From the NCBI GenBank assembly GCA_001632435.1, contig KV424118.1, positions 1 to 44,255 of the forward strand: DNA of 44,255 nucleotides, in the 5' to 3' direction. Position numbers and translations under genes: made by a program. Source of the stretch: Calocera cornea HHB12733 (Eukaryota; Basidiomycota; Dacrymycetes; Dacrymycetales; Dacrymycetaceae). Shown here in pieces: positions 1-10,768 of this stretch. Position 1 is the first letter of the stretch. Each line of letters opens with the position of its first letter. The notes beneath the pieces were generated by a model. That model ran no database searches. It worked only from the letters and a program-made list of their open reading frames with translations, and was not told the origin of the DNA.

Positions 1-235
1 GTCGTAGCGACGCCTTTGCTCACGGCCAGCTGTATACAGCTCTCACTCGGGTTAGACATCATGAGGACACACTTGCACTCTTTAGGCCGGCATCTGACTA
101 CACTGTAGCCAACATCCAGAGCGCAAAGCTCTTAGTAAATGTAGTCAACATTTGAGAAATTGGATTCCATTGTGACATTGTGCACAGAGACCCGGCCCTG
201 AAGGGTCAGACCCTTGTATGTATAAGTGATGCAGG
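1..235. other. Left-edge non-coding stretch
   Basis: I see no gene here. It lies downstream of the stop codon of the minus-strand EH-domain gene and probably holds its 3' UTR plus spacer. Short open frames that cross it are antisense to that gene's last exon. Confidence 0.5.
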
Positions 236-2686
236 CTACCGCCTGCTTTTCGCAAGCCTGCCCGGGCCGGGCTTCTCCCGTGCCCGCCGCAGCTCCTCGT
301 CGATCCTCCACATCCCCCTCACAAAGGCGTCCTTATCGAGCGCGCCCTCCTTGGCCGTATCGCACTCGTCCCTACACACGTAAAACGGGTGAGGGTGAGT
401 ACACCGTCTCTCTCGGGGCCGCTCATGATGCCGAGGGGAACACGGCGCGACTCACCAGATCTCGTGCAGCTTCTCCCGAGGCAGCTTGGACATGCCCCAA
501 ATAGCCTTGACGACGTACCCGCGGAGCTTGTCCGCTCCGCCCCCGCCTCCGGCACTTTCCCCTCTCGCCTCCGTCCCGAGGCTGCCTTCCCCGCCCTCCC
601 TGCGTTCGCCGCCCGCGCCCGCCCGGCTCTTAAGCTGCAGCCCAGGACCGAGCACCTCATACCCATCCTTCCCCACCCACCCGCGCTGCGCCTTCCCATC
701 CCCCATCCCCATCCCCATCCCCGGCCCCTGCCCCTGCCCCGGTCCGGGCCCGAAGCGGCGCTCATCGGCCGGAACGCGCGGAGCGCCTCTCCCGCCTTGC
801 CACGGCAGGCGGGTACCGGTGCTGGTACTGGTGTCAGTGCGCTCGGGGCTCTCGCCCAGCCCCAAGCTGTGCTCCACAGCAGCACCGGGCGGACCGGGGG
901 GCATGGGGAGCCCATCGATCGACGTGCCCCTCCAGCCCGAGCTCGCGCGTTCCTGAGCCCGGGCCCGGCGCGGCGTCGCTGTCCCGCCCGAGGTTGAGGA
1001 GCCGACCGAGCTCTGGGAGGTGATCGTCGATGACGACGAGGAGTTTGGCAGCGGCGAGCGGGGGTCGCTGCTGCCTGAACCTGAACCTGAACCCGAGCCC
1101 GAGGCCAAGCCCGAGGCCAAGCCCGAGGCCAAGCCCGAGCCCGAGCCCGAGCCCGAGCCAGAAAGGGTAAAAGAGGACGAGGTGCTCGAAGGTGCCGAAC
1201 TGGAAGAAGCGCGCAGGTTCCTCTCGAAAAGCGCCGCGTACCGGCCATACGCCGCTGGCGGGATGGGGGGCCTCCTGCCCCCTCCGCCTCCGCCTCCGCC
1301 CTGGCCCTGCCCGTCCGTGCCCTGCACGGACTGCGCGGACTGCGCGGACCTCGGGGTCTGCGACCTGAGGATGGGCGAGGGCGCGGGGGGGAGGAAGCGC
1401 CCCGCGGAGAAGGAGGAGGAGGCTGCGAAGGCCGATGGCGGGCTGCCGGGCGCACTGGAGGGGACGGGCTTCCTCCATCCCTGGTTGGCCATCCGCACGC
1501 CTCCCGTGCCGCTGCCGCTGCCGCCCGTGCGCCAGCTGAGCACGACCGGCGTCCGTTCCTCGTCCGTCCCCGTCCCTTCCTCCCCGGGCGAGGCAGGTGT
1601 GTGCCCGACCGACTCCCAGCGGGAGAGACCGCGCGAGACGGGGGAGATCGGCGAGGTGTCGACCATGTCGTACGAGGCGGTCTCGGCGAGCGAGGACGTC
1701 GTCGTCCGCTCCAGGTCGTCTTCCTCCCCGTCTAGCGCTTCCAGCCCGGCTCCAGGGCCCGCGCCCGCGCCCGCGCCCAGGGCGATACCAGGGCCGAGCG
1801 GCGGGCGGGAAGTAGCCAGCCCCGCTGAGCCGATTGCAGAAGCAGAAGCGGGGGAGCGCTCATCCTCGTCCGCCGAGAGGGACACGCTCTGGAAGGAGCT
1901 CGTACTGGGCGTGTGGGTGTGTTTCCCCAAGGCCCGGGGCGGGGGGGTCAGCCCCTGCCCCTGGTTCTGGCCGGGGCCGGGGCCGGTGCTGTGCGCGGAC
2001 ATTGGGGGCGGGGGCGAGCGTACTGAGCTGCGGGACTGGGAGTGGGACTGGGAGTGGAGGGAGTGGAGGGACTGGATCGAGCGGGCGGAGGAGGCGGAGC
2101 GGAGTGAGGTTAGGGAGGTCTCGGCGCGCAGGGGGGGTGTACTCCGCGCGGGGAGGCGGGGCGGGTAGGACGTCGGGTACTGCGATTGCGATTGCGATTG
2201 CGGTTGCGGTTGGGCGGGGGAGGGCGGCTGCTGCTGCTGCTGCTGCTGGTGGTGGTGGTGGTGGTGGTGGGAGGGGAGGGACGGCGTCGGCGTGGTTGGC
2301 TTGCGCGGGGGCAGGGGTGGGGCGGCCGAGGTGCGCTTGGGGACGTATGGCGCGTAGGTGGTGTTCACGGGGGGCGGGGGCACGCGTCGGATCCCACTCC
2401 CACTCCCACTCCCGCTCCCGCTCCCGCTGCCCGAGCCGCCGCCAAACCCGTTCGCTCCCATCGTCATCATCATCGCAGCCGCCTGCGCCGGGCCGACATG
2501 GGGGCTCGGCGTGGGGTGGGGCAGGCCGAGGATGGCGGTGGGCGGGGCTGGGCGCGTTGGAGGGGCGGGGACGGGGATGGGCTGCGGGGCGAGGGCGGGG
2601 AGTGTGGCGAGGGAGGGCGAGGCGGGGTGGGGCTCGGGCGGGGATTCGAACGCTGCTATGCGCGCCTGGAGCGCGGGGGAGGGCAT
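236..2686 (-). CDS. EH-domain protein, IRS4/TAX4-like
   Basis: Two exons, complement(456..2686 and 372-455 removed, then 236..371), give 788 residues. The last ~60 residues form an Eps15-homology fold: a helix with VKAIWGMSKL, then REKLHEIWDECDT, then DKDAFVRGMWRIDEEL. This matches the C-terminal EH domain of yeast IRS4/TAX4, which bind NPF-type ligands and regulate phosphoinositide levels and autophagy; the role here is inferred from that. The intron (gtgagt..tag) splits the Trp codon of HEIW. The rest is low complexity: Ser/Pro-rich with Gly-Ser dipeptide runs, a His tract followed by a Gln tract, and many possible phosphosites. I chose Met at 2686 because upstream codons read into short tandem repeats (gagcagtgagcagtgagca). 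Divergent from BET3 with a 319-bp shared promoter. The family assignment is good for the C-terminus only; the N-terminal half is unrecognised. Confidence 0.8.
1078..1165. repeat. Coding hexamer/12-mer repeat (Gly-Ser, Gly-Leu-Ala-Ser)
   Basis: On the plus strand, runs of cctgaa/cccgag units surround three copies of the 12-mer cccgaggccaag. On the coding minus strand they give Gly-Ser dipeptides and three Gly-Leu-Ala-Ser blocks inside the disordered part of the EH-domain protein. The array is likely length-variable between strains. Confidence 0.8.
2228..2270. repeat. Trinucleotide microsatellite (CTG)7(GTG)n
   Basis: Seven CTG units run directly into about seven GTG units. Read on the coding minus strand, this is a His tract followed by a Gln tract in the EH-domain protein. 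Such tracts commonly vary in length. Confidence 0.9.
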
Positions 2687-3005
2687 CGCCTGGGACTGAG
2701 CTGAGAGGAGTGAGCACTGAGCAGTGAGCAGTGAGCAGCCGAGGCGCGGACACAACCACCGCTCACCGCAATCTGCACGCACGGAGGCTTTTACAAAAGG
2801 CGCGCGTCGGCATTACCATTACAGAGTGGCACGCCCTGTCCTCGCCGCACCCTGCACAGTATCCAGTGGTCTACTCCGCCTTCTCCCGCCTGCCTGTCAC
2901 CTAACTAGCTTGAGCAGTCCCCTGCCAACCCAACCCCAGTGCTTGGGAATCAAGTGATCATCAGGAACGAGAAACAGAAGCAGAACGGGTTGAGAACGCA
3001 AGAGG
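2687..3005. promoter_or_regulatory. Divergent promoter, IRS4-like / BET3
   Basis: A 319-bp space between the start codons of two oppositely oriented genes. It begins with short direct repeats (gcactgagcagtgagcagtgagcag, in pieces). I see no clear TATA box, which fits constitutive housekeeping genes. Confidence 0.5.
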
Positions 3006-4078
3006 ATGGCGAACCGGACCAACTACAAGCAGATCGGGGAGGACCTCTGGAAGGGCAGGACGGACAAGATCGTGCGTGCTCCCCCGGCCAGCCCAACAGC
3101 AGCCGCACTCACCACGCTCCTCTTCCTGTTCCTCCTGCGCGGCCGGCCTTCCTCCCCGCCCACAGAACGCAGAGCTCTTCGCATTCACCTACGGCGCACT
3201 CGTCGTACAGCTCATACAGGACTACGAGGACTACGGCGAGGTGAACCGGCAGCTGGAGCGCATGTGCGTCCCCCACTCCCTTCCCACCCTCTTCTCCCCA
3301 CCCTCTTCTCCCTACCCTCTTCTCCCCACCCTCTTCGCGCCCTCGTCCGCATTCCGCATACTCACGCCCCAGCACAGGGGGTACAGCATCGGCACGCGGC
3401 TGATCGAAGATTTCCTCGCGCGGAGCAACCTCGGGCGGTGTGCGGACTTCAGAGAAGTAGGCGAGGTGGTGTCGAAGGTGCGTCCGCCCCTACCCAGCCC
3501 TCCCACCCTTCCCCCGCCACCCCCGCTCCCTCAGGCCCCGTCCAAAGTCAGCCCCGTGCACCCGCTGACCCTCCCCCGCAAACCCACAGGTCGGGTTCAA
3601 ATCCTTCCTGAACCTGACCCCGCTCATAACGCACACCCCGCCGCTCCCGCCCCTGCCCACCGCGCCCCCGCCCCCGCCGGGCACGCGCCCCGGCGCAGGC
3701 GCCAGCTTCACCCTGACGCTGGAGGAGAACCCTCTGGCGGAGTTTGTCGAGATGCCCGAGGAGGCCGTCGAGGGCGGGCTGTGGTGGAGCAACGTGCTCT
3801 GTGGGGTGCTCCGGGGGGCGCTGGAGATGGTGCGTCTTGTCTTGTTTTGCTTGTCACTTTCCCATTTTCCCACTTTTCACGATTCCCGATTGCGCTCGGG
3901 CGTCGGCGCCGGCCGGACAGGGGAGGAGGGAAGCGTGCTGACGGGCGTTGGAACACAGGTGCAGATGCAGGTCGAGGCCGTCTTCCTCTCCGACGTGCTG
4001 CGCGGGGACGAGACGACCGAGATCCGCGTGACGCTCAAGCGGTACCTGGAGGAGGAGGTGCCCGCGGGGGAGGACTAG
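3006..4078 (+). CDS. BET3: TRAPP complex core subunit BET3 (TRAPPC3)
   Basis: Five exons (3006..3071, 3166..3263, 3378..3477, 3590..3829, 3959..4078) join in frame to 207 residues, close to the usual ~190. The order of family signatures is intact: start [15 protein letters not shown], then [63 protein letters not shown], a Pro-rich insertion, [15 protein letters not shown], and the end [19 protein letters not shown]...[15 protein letters not shown]3 is a core of the TRAPP complexes that act as Rab (Ypt1) exchange factor and tether for ER-to-Golgi vesicles. The Pro/Thr-rich stretch around residues 95-125 lengthens it relative to yeast. Introns have GTGCG donors and CAG acceptors. Ends 272 bp before the convergent mitochondrial uS13 gene. 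Confidence 0.95.
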
Positions 4079-4349
4079 CACTACCTCCGCTTTCTCTGCT
4101 CTCCTCATAGGACAATGTGGGCAGCTTGGCGGTGCGGGTGGTGGGGAGGCAGTAAAAAGAAGCGGACCGGCGCGTGCGGAGGGGATAGAAGAGATTGTAT
4201 TATATAGTCTACAGAGCTCGTGGGCGCTGGGACCAGAAGGCATGGCGTAGCGCGGCGAACACTGGTGACACCGATGGCGCACTCGCACTCGCACTCGCAC
4301 TGGGCGCTGCTGGCGCTCCCGCGAACCCCCCGGCCCTGCGCAACCAGCG
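4079..4349. other. Convergent 3' spacer
   Basis: Space between the stop codons of BET3 (+) and mitochondrial uS13 (-). It contains a (cactcg)n hexamer run near 4278-4300. I see no gene. Confidence 0.5.
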
Positions 4350-4964
4350 TCAGCGGGCAGAAGAGGGACCAAGCTCCAAGCCAAACGGCACGCACCAGGT
4401 CGCGAACCCCCTCCTGTCGATCCTATTGAGCCGCGCGGCCGTCCGCGCGTTGCGCTTCGTCTTCTGGCCCCGGACGGGCAGGTGCATCGCGTGCCTCCTC
4501 CCGACATACGTGCCGATCTCGCGGTGGTGGGCGATATTCTCGCGTATCACGCGCCGGCCCTCGCTCTCGAGCTTGAGCTCGCGCAGCACGTCCCTCCCCC
4601 GCGCGCGCTCGGGAGCGGGCGGGGCCGCGCTGAGCGGGACCGCGCTCTGCTCGTCGATCCCCGCGCGCCGGCAGCGCAGCGGCGGCGCGGCCGTCGCGGG
4701 GGAGGAGAGGAACGCGCCGAGCGCGGCGAGCTGGGTGTTGCTGAGCTCGGACACGCGGCACTTGAGGTGGATCTGGAACCGCGCGCAGACCTGCTTCCCC
4801 GTGTGGTAGTTCAGGCCGTAGAAGGAGCGGAGCGCGCGCTGCGGTCCGTTTCAGAGTTAGCACTTTCTGGCCGGGGGAAGTGGGATGGGATGGGATGGGA
4901 TGGGGAAGGGAGGACGCACCCAGACGAGATGGTTGTCCGGCAGGTTGACACCGAGCACGAACAT
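4350..4964 (-). CDS. SWS2: Mitochondrial small ribosomal subunit protein uS13
   Basis: Two exons, complement(4920..4964) and complement(4350..4838), give 177 residues. The protein starts [15 protein letters not shown], then [37 protein letters not shown], an Ala/Pro-rich linker, and the signature [31 protein letters not shown] followed by [13 protein letters not shown] (quoted in pieces). This is the S13 family form found in fungal mitochondria (yeast Sws2), a component of the head of the small mitoribosomal subunit near the tRNA sites. About 20 residues after the usual end (from RRGFATW) are not conserved in the family as I know it and may reflect stop-codon drift. The first exon is only 15 codons; its start was chosen because LGVNLPDN is the typical N-terminus. 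Divergent from LEU4. Confidence 0.9.
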
Positions 4965-5482
4965 CCTGCGCTACGTATCCGGGCCCAGTCTCCTCTGTCC
5001 GATTTCCGATGTCTGTTGTCCGATGTCCTAACCTCAATCGTGGTCGCAGATCGCTGCTTGCTTGCCTGCTTGACGTGGACGAACTGGCAGCCCGCCCGTG
5101 CTGTTGCGAAATGCACTCAGCCTTTTCCCAAAATGGGCGCCGGGAGCAAGCGCGCTCAAGCTCGGCGGAGCAGCACCGCCACCCGCTTACGCCCGCGTGG
5201 CAGTTACTCCGCCCCGTTGCTCCGAGGGGTGCCCTGCCCGAGTTGCCGTTTTCGGCCGAGTCAAGGGTCCCGATCGTGTGGTGAAAGTGCTTCGGAGGGA
5301 CCGAGTCAGCGTGGCCACTGCTGCTGCTGCACCGTTGCACGACTCCCTTGGTTGGATATCTCACTCTCGCCGCACGTTGTTCGCTGCTCACTCGCTTTCT
5401 CTGTCTGCTCTCTGGCCTGAGACACCCCACTCTGCACTCCCTTGCATCATCACGCACTCATCATCGTCATCACATCATCATC
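4965..5482. promoter_or_regulatory. Divergent promoter, mito uS13 / LEU4
   Basis: A 518-bp shared upstream region. I see no TATA box. Two near-matches to the Gcn4/CPC1 site lie at 5257 and 5302. No exact Leu3-type CCGG-N4-CCGG site was found by eye. The final 80 bp, with CA/TC-rich runs up to the start codon, look like a LEU4 5' UTR. Confidence 0.4.
5257..5308 (+). promoter_or_regulatory. Two Gcn4/CPC1-like half-matches upstream of LEU4
   Basis: CGAGTCA occurs at 5257-5263 and again at 5302-5308, each matching 6 of 7 bases of TGAGTCA, the general amino-acid-control site of fungi. They lie 175-226 bp upstream of a leucine-biosynthesis start codon, where such sites are expected. A 7-mer with one mismatch is weak evidence. 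Confidence 0.3.
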
Positions 5483-8060
5483 ATGCCCATGCTGTGAGCC
5501 CGCCTCCCCATCCCATCCCCATCGCCGCTCACTCCCCGCCCAGCCCGACCCCGTCCCAAAAGTACGCGCCGTACGTCCCCCTGTCGCTGCCCGACCGCCA
5601 ATGGCCGTCCCGCACCATCACCGCGCCCCCGATCTGGCTCTCCACAGACCTGCGCGACGGCAACCAGGCGCTCGTCAACCCCATGTCCGTCGACCAGAAA
5701 TGGCGCTTCCTCCGCGAGATTGTCCGCTGCGGGTTCAAGGAGATCGAGATTGCCTTCCCCGCAGCCAGCGACACGGACTATGACTTTGTCAGGCAGGTCG
5801 TCGACGCCCAGAGGACGGGCGACATCCCGGAGGACGTGTGGATCCAGGTGCGCTGGGCTCCTGCTCACGGGACCATGCGGTGGGCTTTGGCTGACACAGC
5901 ATATAGGTCCTCACTCCCGCCCGCGCAGACCTCATCAAGCGCACCGTCGCCGCCGTCGCCGGGGCCAAGCGCTCCATCATCCACATGTACAACGCGACCT
6001 CGCCCTGCTTCCGCGAGGTCGTCTTCGGCAACACAAAGGCGCAGACCCTCGCGCTCGCGGTGGAGCACACCAAGCTCGTGCGCCAGCTGACGGACGAGTG
6101 CACGCAGCAGCACGGCACGCGCTTCCGGTACGAGTACTCGCCCGAGACGTTCAACCAGACCGAGATGGACTTTGCCCTCGAGGTCTGCGAGGCCGTCAAG
6201 GCGGCCTGGGGCCGCGCGGGCACGGGAGAGGACAGGATCATCTTCAACCTGCCTGCGACGGTCGAGATCGGCCCGCCGAACCACTATGCGGACCAGATCG
6301 AGTACTTTTGCAGGCATATCTCCGAGCGGGACAAGGTCGTCGTCAGCCTGCATCCGCATAACGATCGGGGTGCGTGTTACGCTTGTTTAGATGTTGAGGG
6401 AGGCTGACACAGAGCAGGAACGGCCATCGCCGCCGCCGAACTGGCCATGCTGGCCGGCGCGGACCGGGTGGAGGGCACGCTCCTGGGGAACGGCGAGCGG
6501 ACGGGGAACGTGGACATTGTGATCCTGGCGCTGAACCAGTACTCGCAGGGCATCTGGCCCAACCTCGACTTCTCAGACATATACAGCATCATCGACGTCG
6601 TCATGTCGTGCACCGAGCTGCCCGTGCATCCGCGCCACCCGTACGCCGGCGAGCTCGTCTTCACCGCGTTCTCCGGCAGCCACCAGGACGCCATCAAGAA
6701 GGGGTTCGAGAAGCAGGCGGCACGGCACGCCGCGGACCGGAAGGCGGGCAGGAAGGAGATCTGGGACATGCCATACCTGCCGATCGACCCGCAGGATATC
6801 GGCTGCTCCTACGAGGCCGTCATCCGCGTCAACTCGCAGTCGGGCAAGGGCGGCATCGCCTACCTCGTCAAGCAGGCGCTCAAGCTCGACCTGCCCCGCA
6901 AGATGCAGATGGCGTTCTACCAGATCGTGCAGGATGTCGCGGACAAGACCGGCAAGGAGATGACGACGGAGGACATTGTGGGCCAGTTCTGCAAGTCGTA
7001 CAACTTTGGCGGCATGCAGTACGAGGGCCGCCTCGCCCTCCGCTCATTCACCCTCGTCGACATCTCCCACAGCGTGTCGAGCCTGACCGGCATAGGCAGC
7101 CACAACTACACGGAGGAGGGCGTGGACCGCCAGATCCGCATCGACGCCAAGCTGCGCGTTGACGGCGTGCTCATGACCCTCTCGGGCGAGGGGAACGGGC
7201 CGCTCTCGGCGCTGCTGCATGCGCTCCGCGACCACCTCGGCATCCACCTCTCCATCCGCGAGTACATCGAGCACGCCATCGGCGAGGGCACCTCCGTGCA
7301 AGCGGCGAGCTACGTCGAGCTTGTCCCCTCCGAGCGCGGGCCGGCCGACCGCTCCAGCAAGGGCTTCTGGGGCGTCGGTGTCGACTTTGACATCACCTAC
7401 TCCGGCCTGCGCGCCGTCCTCTCCGCGGCGAACGTCGCGATCGGCGCGTCGGACCTGCCCAAGCTGAACGCCAAGCGCTCGTTCAACAGCACCACGGGCG
7501 CGCAGGTCGCCGACGCGATCAAGAGCACGCTCGACCTGGACCTGCCACCGCGCCTGCAAATGGCTTTTTCCGAGCTGGTGCGGGCCAAGCTCGCCCAGAA
7601 TCCGACCCCGGAAGGGCTCGCTAAGGAGTTCCGCACCGCCTACCAGTACGAGGTCGACGGCGCGTTCACGCTCGTCGAGTATGCCTATGGCCAGGGGGCG
7701 AACATGCGCCGCACGCTCACTGGCAAGGCCCGCTCCCCCGTCGGCGAGGTGCCCCTCAACGGCGAGGGCAACGGCCCGCTCAGCAGCCTCCTGAGCGCGA
7801 TGAACATCTACCTCTCGGCCGAGCTCAGCGTGAGGCAGTACTCGGAGCACTCGATCGGCGAGGGCACGGACGTCAAGGCCGCCAGCTACGTCGAGCTCGT
7901 CCTCCCGCCCGTGCCGGGCGAGAAGGGCGACCGGCCCAGCGGGTGGGGCGTCGCCGTCGACGAGGATATCACCGCGAGCAGCCTCAAGGCTGTGCTGAGC
8001 TGCATCAATGGGCTCGTCGCGACGGGAAAGGTTGAGGTGAGGCAACCGACAAAAAACTGA
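5483..8060 (+). CDS. LEU4: 2-isopropylmalate synthase with duplicated regulatory domain
   Basis: Four exons: an 11-nt first exon 5483..5493 (MPML), then 5544..5847, 5907..6369 and 6418..8060, giving 806 residues against about 600-640 in most fungi. It condenses acetyl-CoA with 2-oxoisovalerate, the first committed step of leucine synthesis. The catalytic TIM barrel (about 1-405) shows [11 protein letters not shown] (metal site), [11 protein letters not shown] (HxHND) and GNGERTGN. After it come two consecutive subdomain/LeuA-dimer units, about 409-603 and 620-800. Each has a LxLPxxxQMAF helix, a GEGNGPLS loop, an EH(A/S)IGEGT motif followed by AASYVEL, and a closing WGV.VD.DI helix. One such unit is the norm and binds the inhibitor leucine. 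The start was chosen because the mini-exon splices in frame to [12 protein letters not shown] and the fungal N-terminus is short. The ATGCCCATGCT|gtgagc junction is inferred. Confidence 0.95.
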
Positions 8061-8872
8061 GCAGTGGGCTTGAAATATATGTATGTAGGCCAGGGGGCGA
8101 TGTAATTGGTTGAATGAATAGGAAATGAAGCTGTTTCTCTGGGGCTACAGAGGTGCAGGGGAGGCGAGCAGCCCTAAGTTAGTCGCGGAAGAAATACAGT
8201 AGGAGAGGCTGGTCAGTGACGGATACCGCGCGACAAGTTGCTCCTTGACTGCACCTTCTTCATGGCTTCACCATGCACGACTGTCGCTCATCCCCCAAGG
8301 TGAATACCGGTGGTCTATGCTCACCAGAGCCTGGCTACGTCCTCGAGAGGGAAGGTGGCGTTGGATAGTAACACCTACGCTCTGCGCAATTCGGGACCGA
8401 TCACCATACAGCAGCAAGCGACCGCGCTGATCCTCGCCGATGCTAACACGAAGGTTGCATCTTCTAGCGACTGCAGATCAATTTCCCTAGGACGTCAAGG
8501 TTCCGACGTGCACTTTGCGCCGATCAAGAGAAGCTCGGGGAAGAGGATCTGGGCACCGCACTACAACAACGCCCGAGGTCGACGCGAACGACGCGAACGA
8601 CGTGGAAGCGTCAAGCACCTCAATCTCGCCTCTTCTCCGGCGATCTCTCCTGGGGCTCTATTCGTCTGCGCTAATGGACAATCTCAACCTGTGGACAATG
8701 CTTGCCTTTCCACGTCTATTCGGTCCAGAGTCGGTGCCATTGGGCTCGCGCACATTGATAAGGCTGCTCGGATGACGCTGGGATAAAAGGCTGCTTTGGC
8801 GGGTCGTGGAACGGGGGCCACCCAGAGGACGATCCCACCTGGCACAGTCGTGTCATACACTAAGCGCACGAC
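8061..8872. other. LEU4 3' region and promoter of MBOAT A1
   Basis: An 812-bp region without a convincing gene. The first ~80 bp look like a 3' UTR (gaaatatatgtatgta). A short cgaacga repeat lies near 8585. A TATA-like box at 8783 marks the A1 promoter. Open frames here lack any family motif. Confidence 0.5.
8783..8790 (+). promoter_or_regulatory. TATA-like box of MBOAT A1
   Basis: ATAAAAGG lies 83-90 bp upstream of the A1 start codon. The paralogues A2 and A3 carry TCAAAAGG at the matching place, so the element is homologous but has lost its TATA character in them. Confidence 0.5.
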
Positions 8873-10134
8873 ATGAGCGACACCCTCTCCACCATCGCGC
8901 CGGCCAAGGGCCTGACTCTGATCACGTCCGCTCTGGTGCCCTTTCTCTTCCTCGCACACGGCCTGCACATTGTCGGCCTGCTCATCCCGTCCCTCGCCAT
9001 CCGACGCCTCTTTGTCCTCGGCATGGTCGCGATCCACTCGTACTTTATCTTCTTTGCTACGACCGGAGACCCGTGGTCGGATCATCAGCTCGGTAACGCC
9101 TGCGGGTCCAGCCTACTCCTCGCCTTCGACTTTCTCGTCCTCCACGACTCGCAGCGGGACTACCACCGCCTTGGCGAGGGCAAGTACCACGATCTTCCGT
9201 GGTGGAAGCGCATCTTGTGGGCGGCAGACCTATCCATCAACGTCCGCGGCATCGGCTGGAACTGGGAGGCGGTCAAGGCGCACCCGCCGCACCCGTCCGA
9301 CTCGATGGGCCGATTCCGCTTCGTCCTTCGACAAGCCGTCCGCTGGACCTACGCATACATCATGACGGACCTGACGGCGACGCTCTTTCGCAAGCGCGCT
9401 GCGTGCCAAGCAGGCGGATCGTTTTTCCAGGACGGCTTCGGCTGGCTGGCCATCTACGTCGCAGCGTGGTACTTCAACCTCTGCTTCAAGATGATCATCT
9501 CCCACTCGTTCCTCGCGGGTGCGACCGTCCTTCTAGGGATATCAAAGCCGTCCGAGTGGCCAAACTTCTATGGAGGGATCCAGCAGGCGTACAGCATGCG
9601 GCGTTTCTGGGGGTACGTCCCCTCCCCTCCTTCAGTCTACAGGGCATCCGCTGACCCAGGCTTGACAGACGCGCATGGCACCACCTTTTCCGCCGGTTCC
9701 TCACCTCCAACTCCCAGTTCATCTCCCGGTCCCTCCTCGGGCTGAAGAAGGGCAACCCCCTCCTCCCCTACGCCGAGCTCTACCTCGCATTCTTCCTCTC
9801 CGGCGCCGTCCACTGGCTCGGAACATGGGCGATGCTCCGCCAGTACACCGCGCCGAACCTGACCGTGCTCTTCTTCGTCTTGCAGGCGGTGGTCATCACC
9901 CTGGAGGACTTCCTCATCGCCTTTGGCAAGCGCTTGGGGATCAGAGACGGCTGGGCGGTGCGCCTGCTTGGGTACGCCTGGGTTGTAGCGTGGTTGGTCT
10001 TGCTCACACCCGTGCGCTCCGAGCCGCTCATCAAGGCGGGTTACTTCGACCTTGGGGATAGGAAGGAGTTCTCCGTTGTGCAGGGGCTTTGGGAGGGGAA
10101 TTGGCACCCGGGGTATGAGCGGGCTGGGAGATAG
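8873..10134 (+). CDS. Wax-synthase-type MBOAT acyltransferase A1
   Basis: Two exons (8873..9612, 9669..10134) give 401 residues. It is a multi-pass membrane protein with hydrophobic segments from residue ~18 on. The motif order of the fungal wax-synthase MBOATs is intact: SLLLAFDFLVLHDSQRDYH, LPWWKRILWA, NVRGIGWNWE, FRFVLRQAVRW, GGSFFQDGFGW, SMRRFWG|RAWHHLFRRF and FFLSGAVHW. His251 (RAWH) and His295 (SGAVH) occupy the two conserved polar positions of the family; His295 is the usual catalytic histidine. Plant wax synthases have WN where this has WH. Family members move acyl groups from acyl-CoA to a hydroxyl of an alcohol, sterol or secondary metabolite; the substrate here is unknown. The phase-2 intron (gtacgt..cag) falls inside the Gly of FWG. 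The C-terminal tail ends WEGNWHPGYERAGR, as in the other A copies. Confidence 0.9.
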
Positions 10135-10768
10135 ATAGCAGTGCGCGTATAGACTCACGGGACTTGTGTTGTAACCGAGACGTGATACAGCTCTCTGTGA
10201 CATAGAGTGCTCAAGAGTATTGTAGATCCGAATACCTTCAGCGCATACTACTCCTCCCGTCCAACGGCTACTCGTATCTCCGATATGCGTAGGAAGCCCT
10301 CTTCCCTATGCGAGACATACAATGGCTTGGTCACGTTGAACATCCTCCGAATGCCCTTACCCATGTATGGTAGCTTAGGCCGTGCTTCTTGTAGTAGTCC
10401 GCACAAGAGCGCGGAGACGCCGCAGATGCCTGATTGGCTGTTTGTCTATTGTCGTGTGAAGCGTCATGCAAGCGGGCCTCTCCTCCGAATCAGATCACTC
10501 AGGAACCATTGGTACATACATAGTAGCCGCGAAGCATCACCTCCGTCTTTGTTGTTCATGCGGCTGGCATAAATCTTTTGGATATTGACTATTCCGGAAG
10601 CGTATCAGTTGCAAAGCGACCCTGTTGGCTCCAAAGGACTAGGCACACGGCACAAGCCAACTGGCTGCAAGGATCACCACGTCCGGGAGCCAGCTCATGA
10701 TGGCAACCCTGTGTTAAGTAGTCAGTTCGATGCTTGCGGGGGGAGCAGAATCGCCTTTCCCATGAAGC
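10135..10768. other. Spacer between MBOAT A1 and B1
   Basis: A 634-bp non-coding stretch. From about 10522 onward it is homologous, in reverse orientation, to the region upstream of B2 (29931-30158), so the duplicated unit includes the B promoter. The first part, 10135-10520, has no counterpart that I can see. Confidence 0.6.

Noticed and set aside
1020..2168. Plus-strand frame of 382 codons opposite the IRS4-like gene
   Set aside because: Reads simple Glu-Pro/Ala repeats produced by the hexamer array. The minus-strand frame is longer and ends in a recognisable EH domain.
4423..5457. Minus-strand frame of 344 codons across the uS13/LEU4 promoter
   Set aside because: No family motif. It overlaps the uS13 coding exons in another frame and the shared promoter.
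7044..8045. Minus-strand open frame of 333 codons
   Set aside because: Shadow of LEU4 exon 4; composition is Arg/Ala/Val-rich with no domain.
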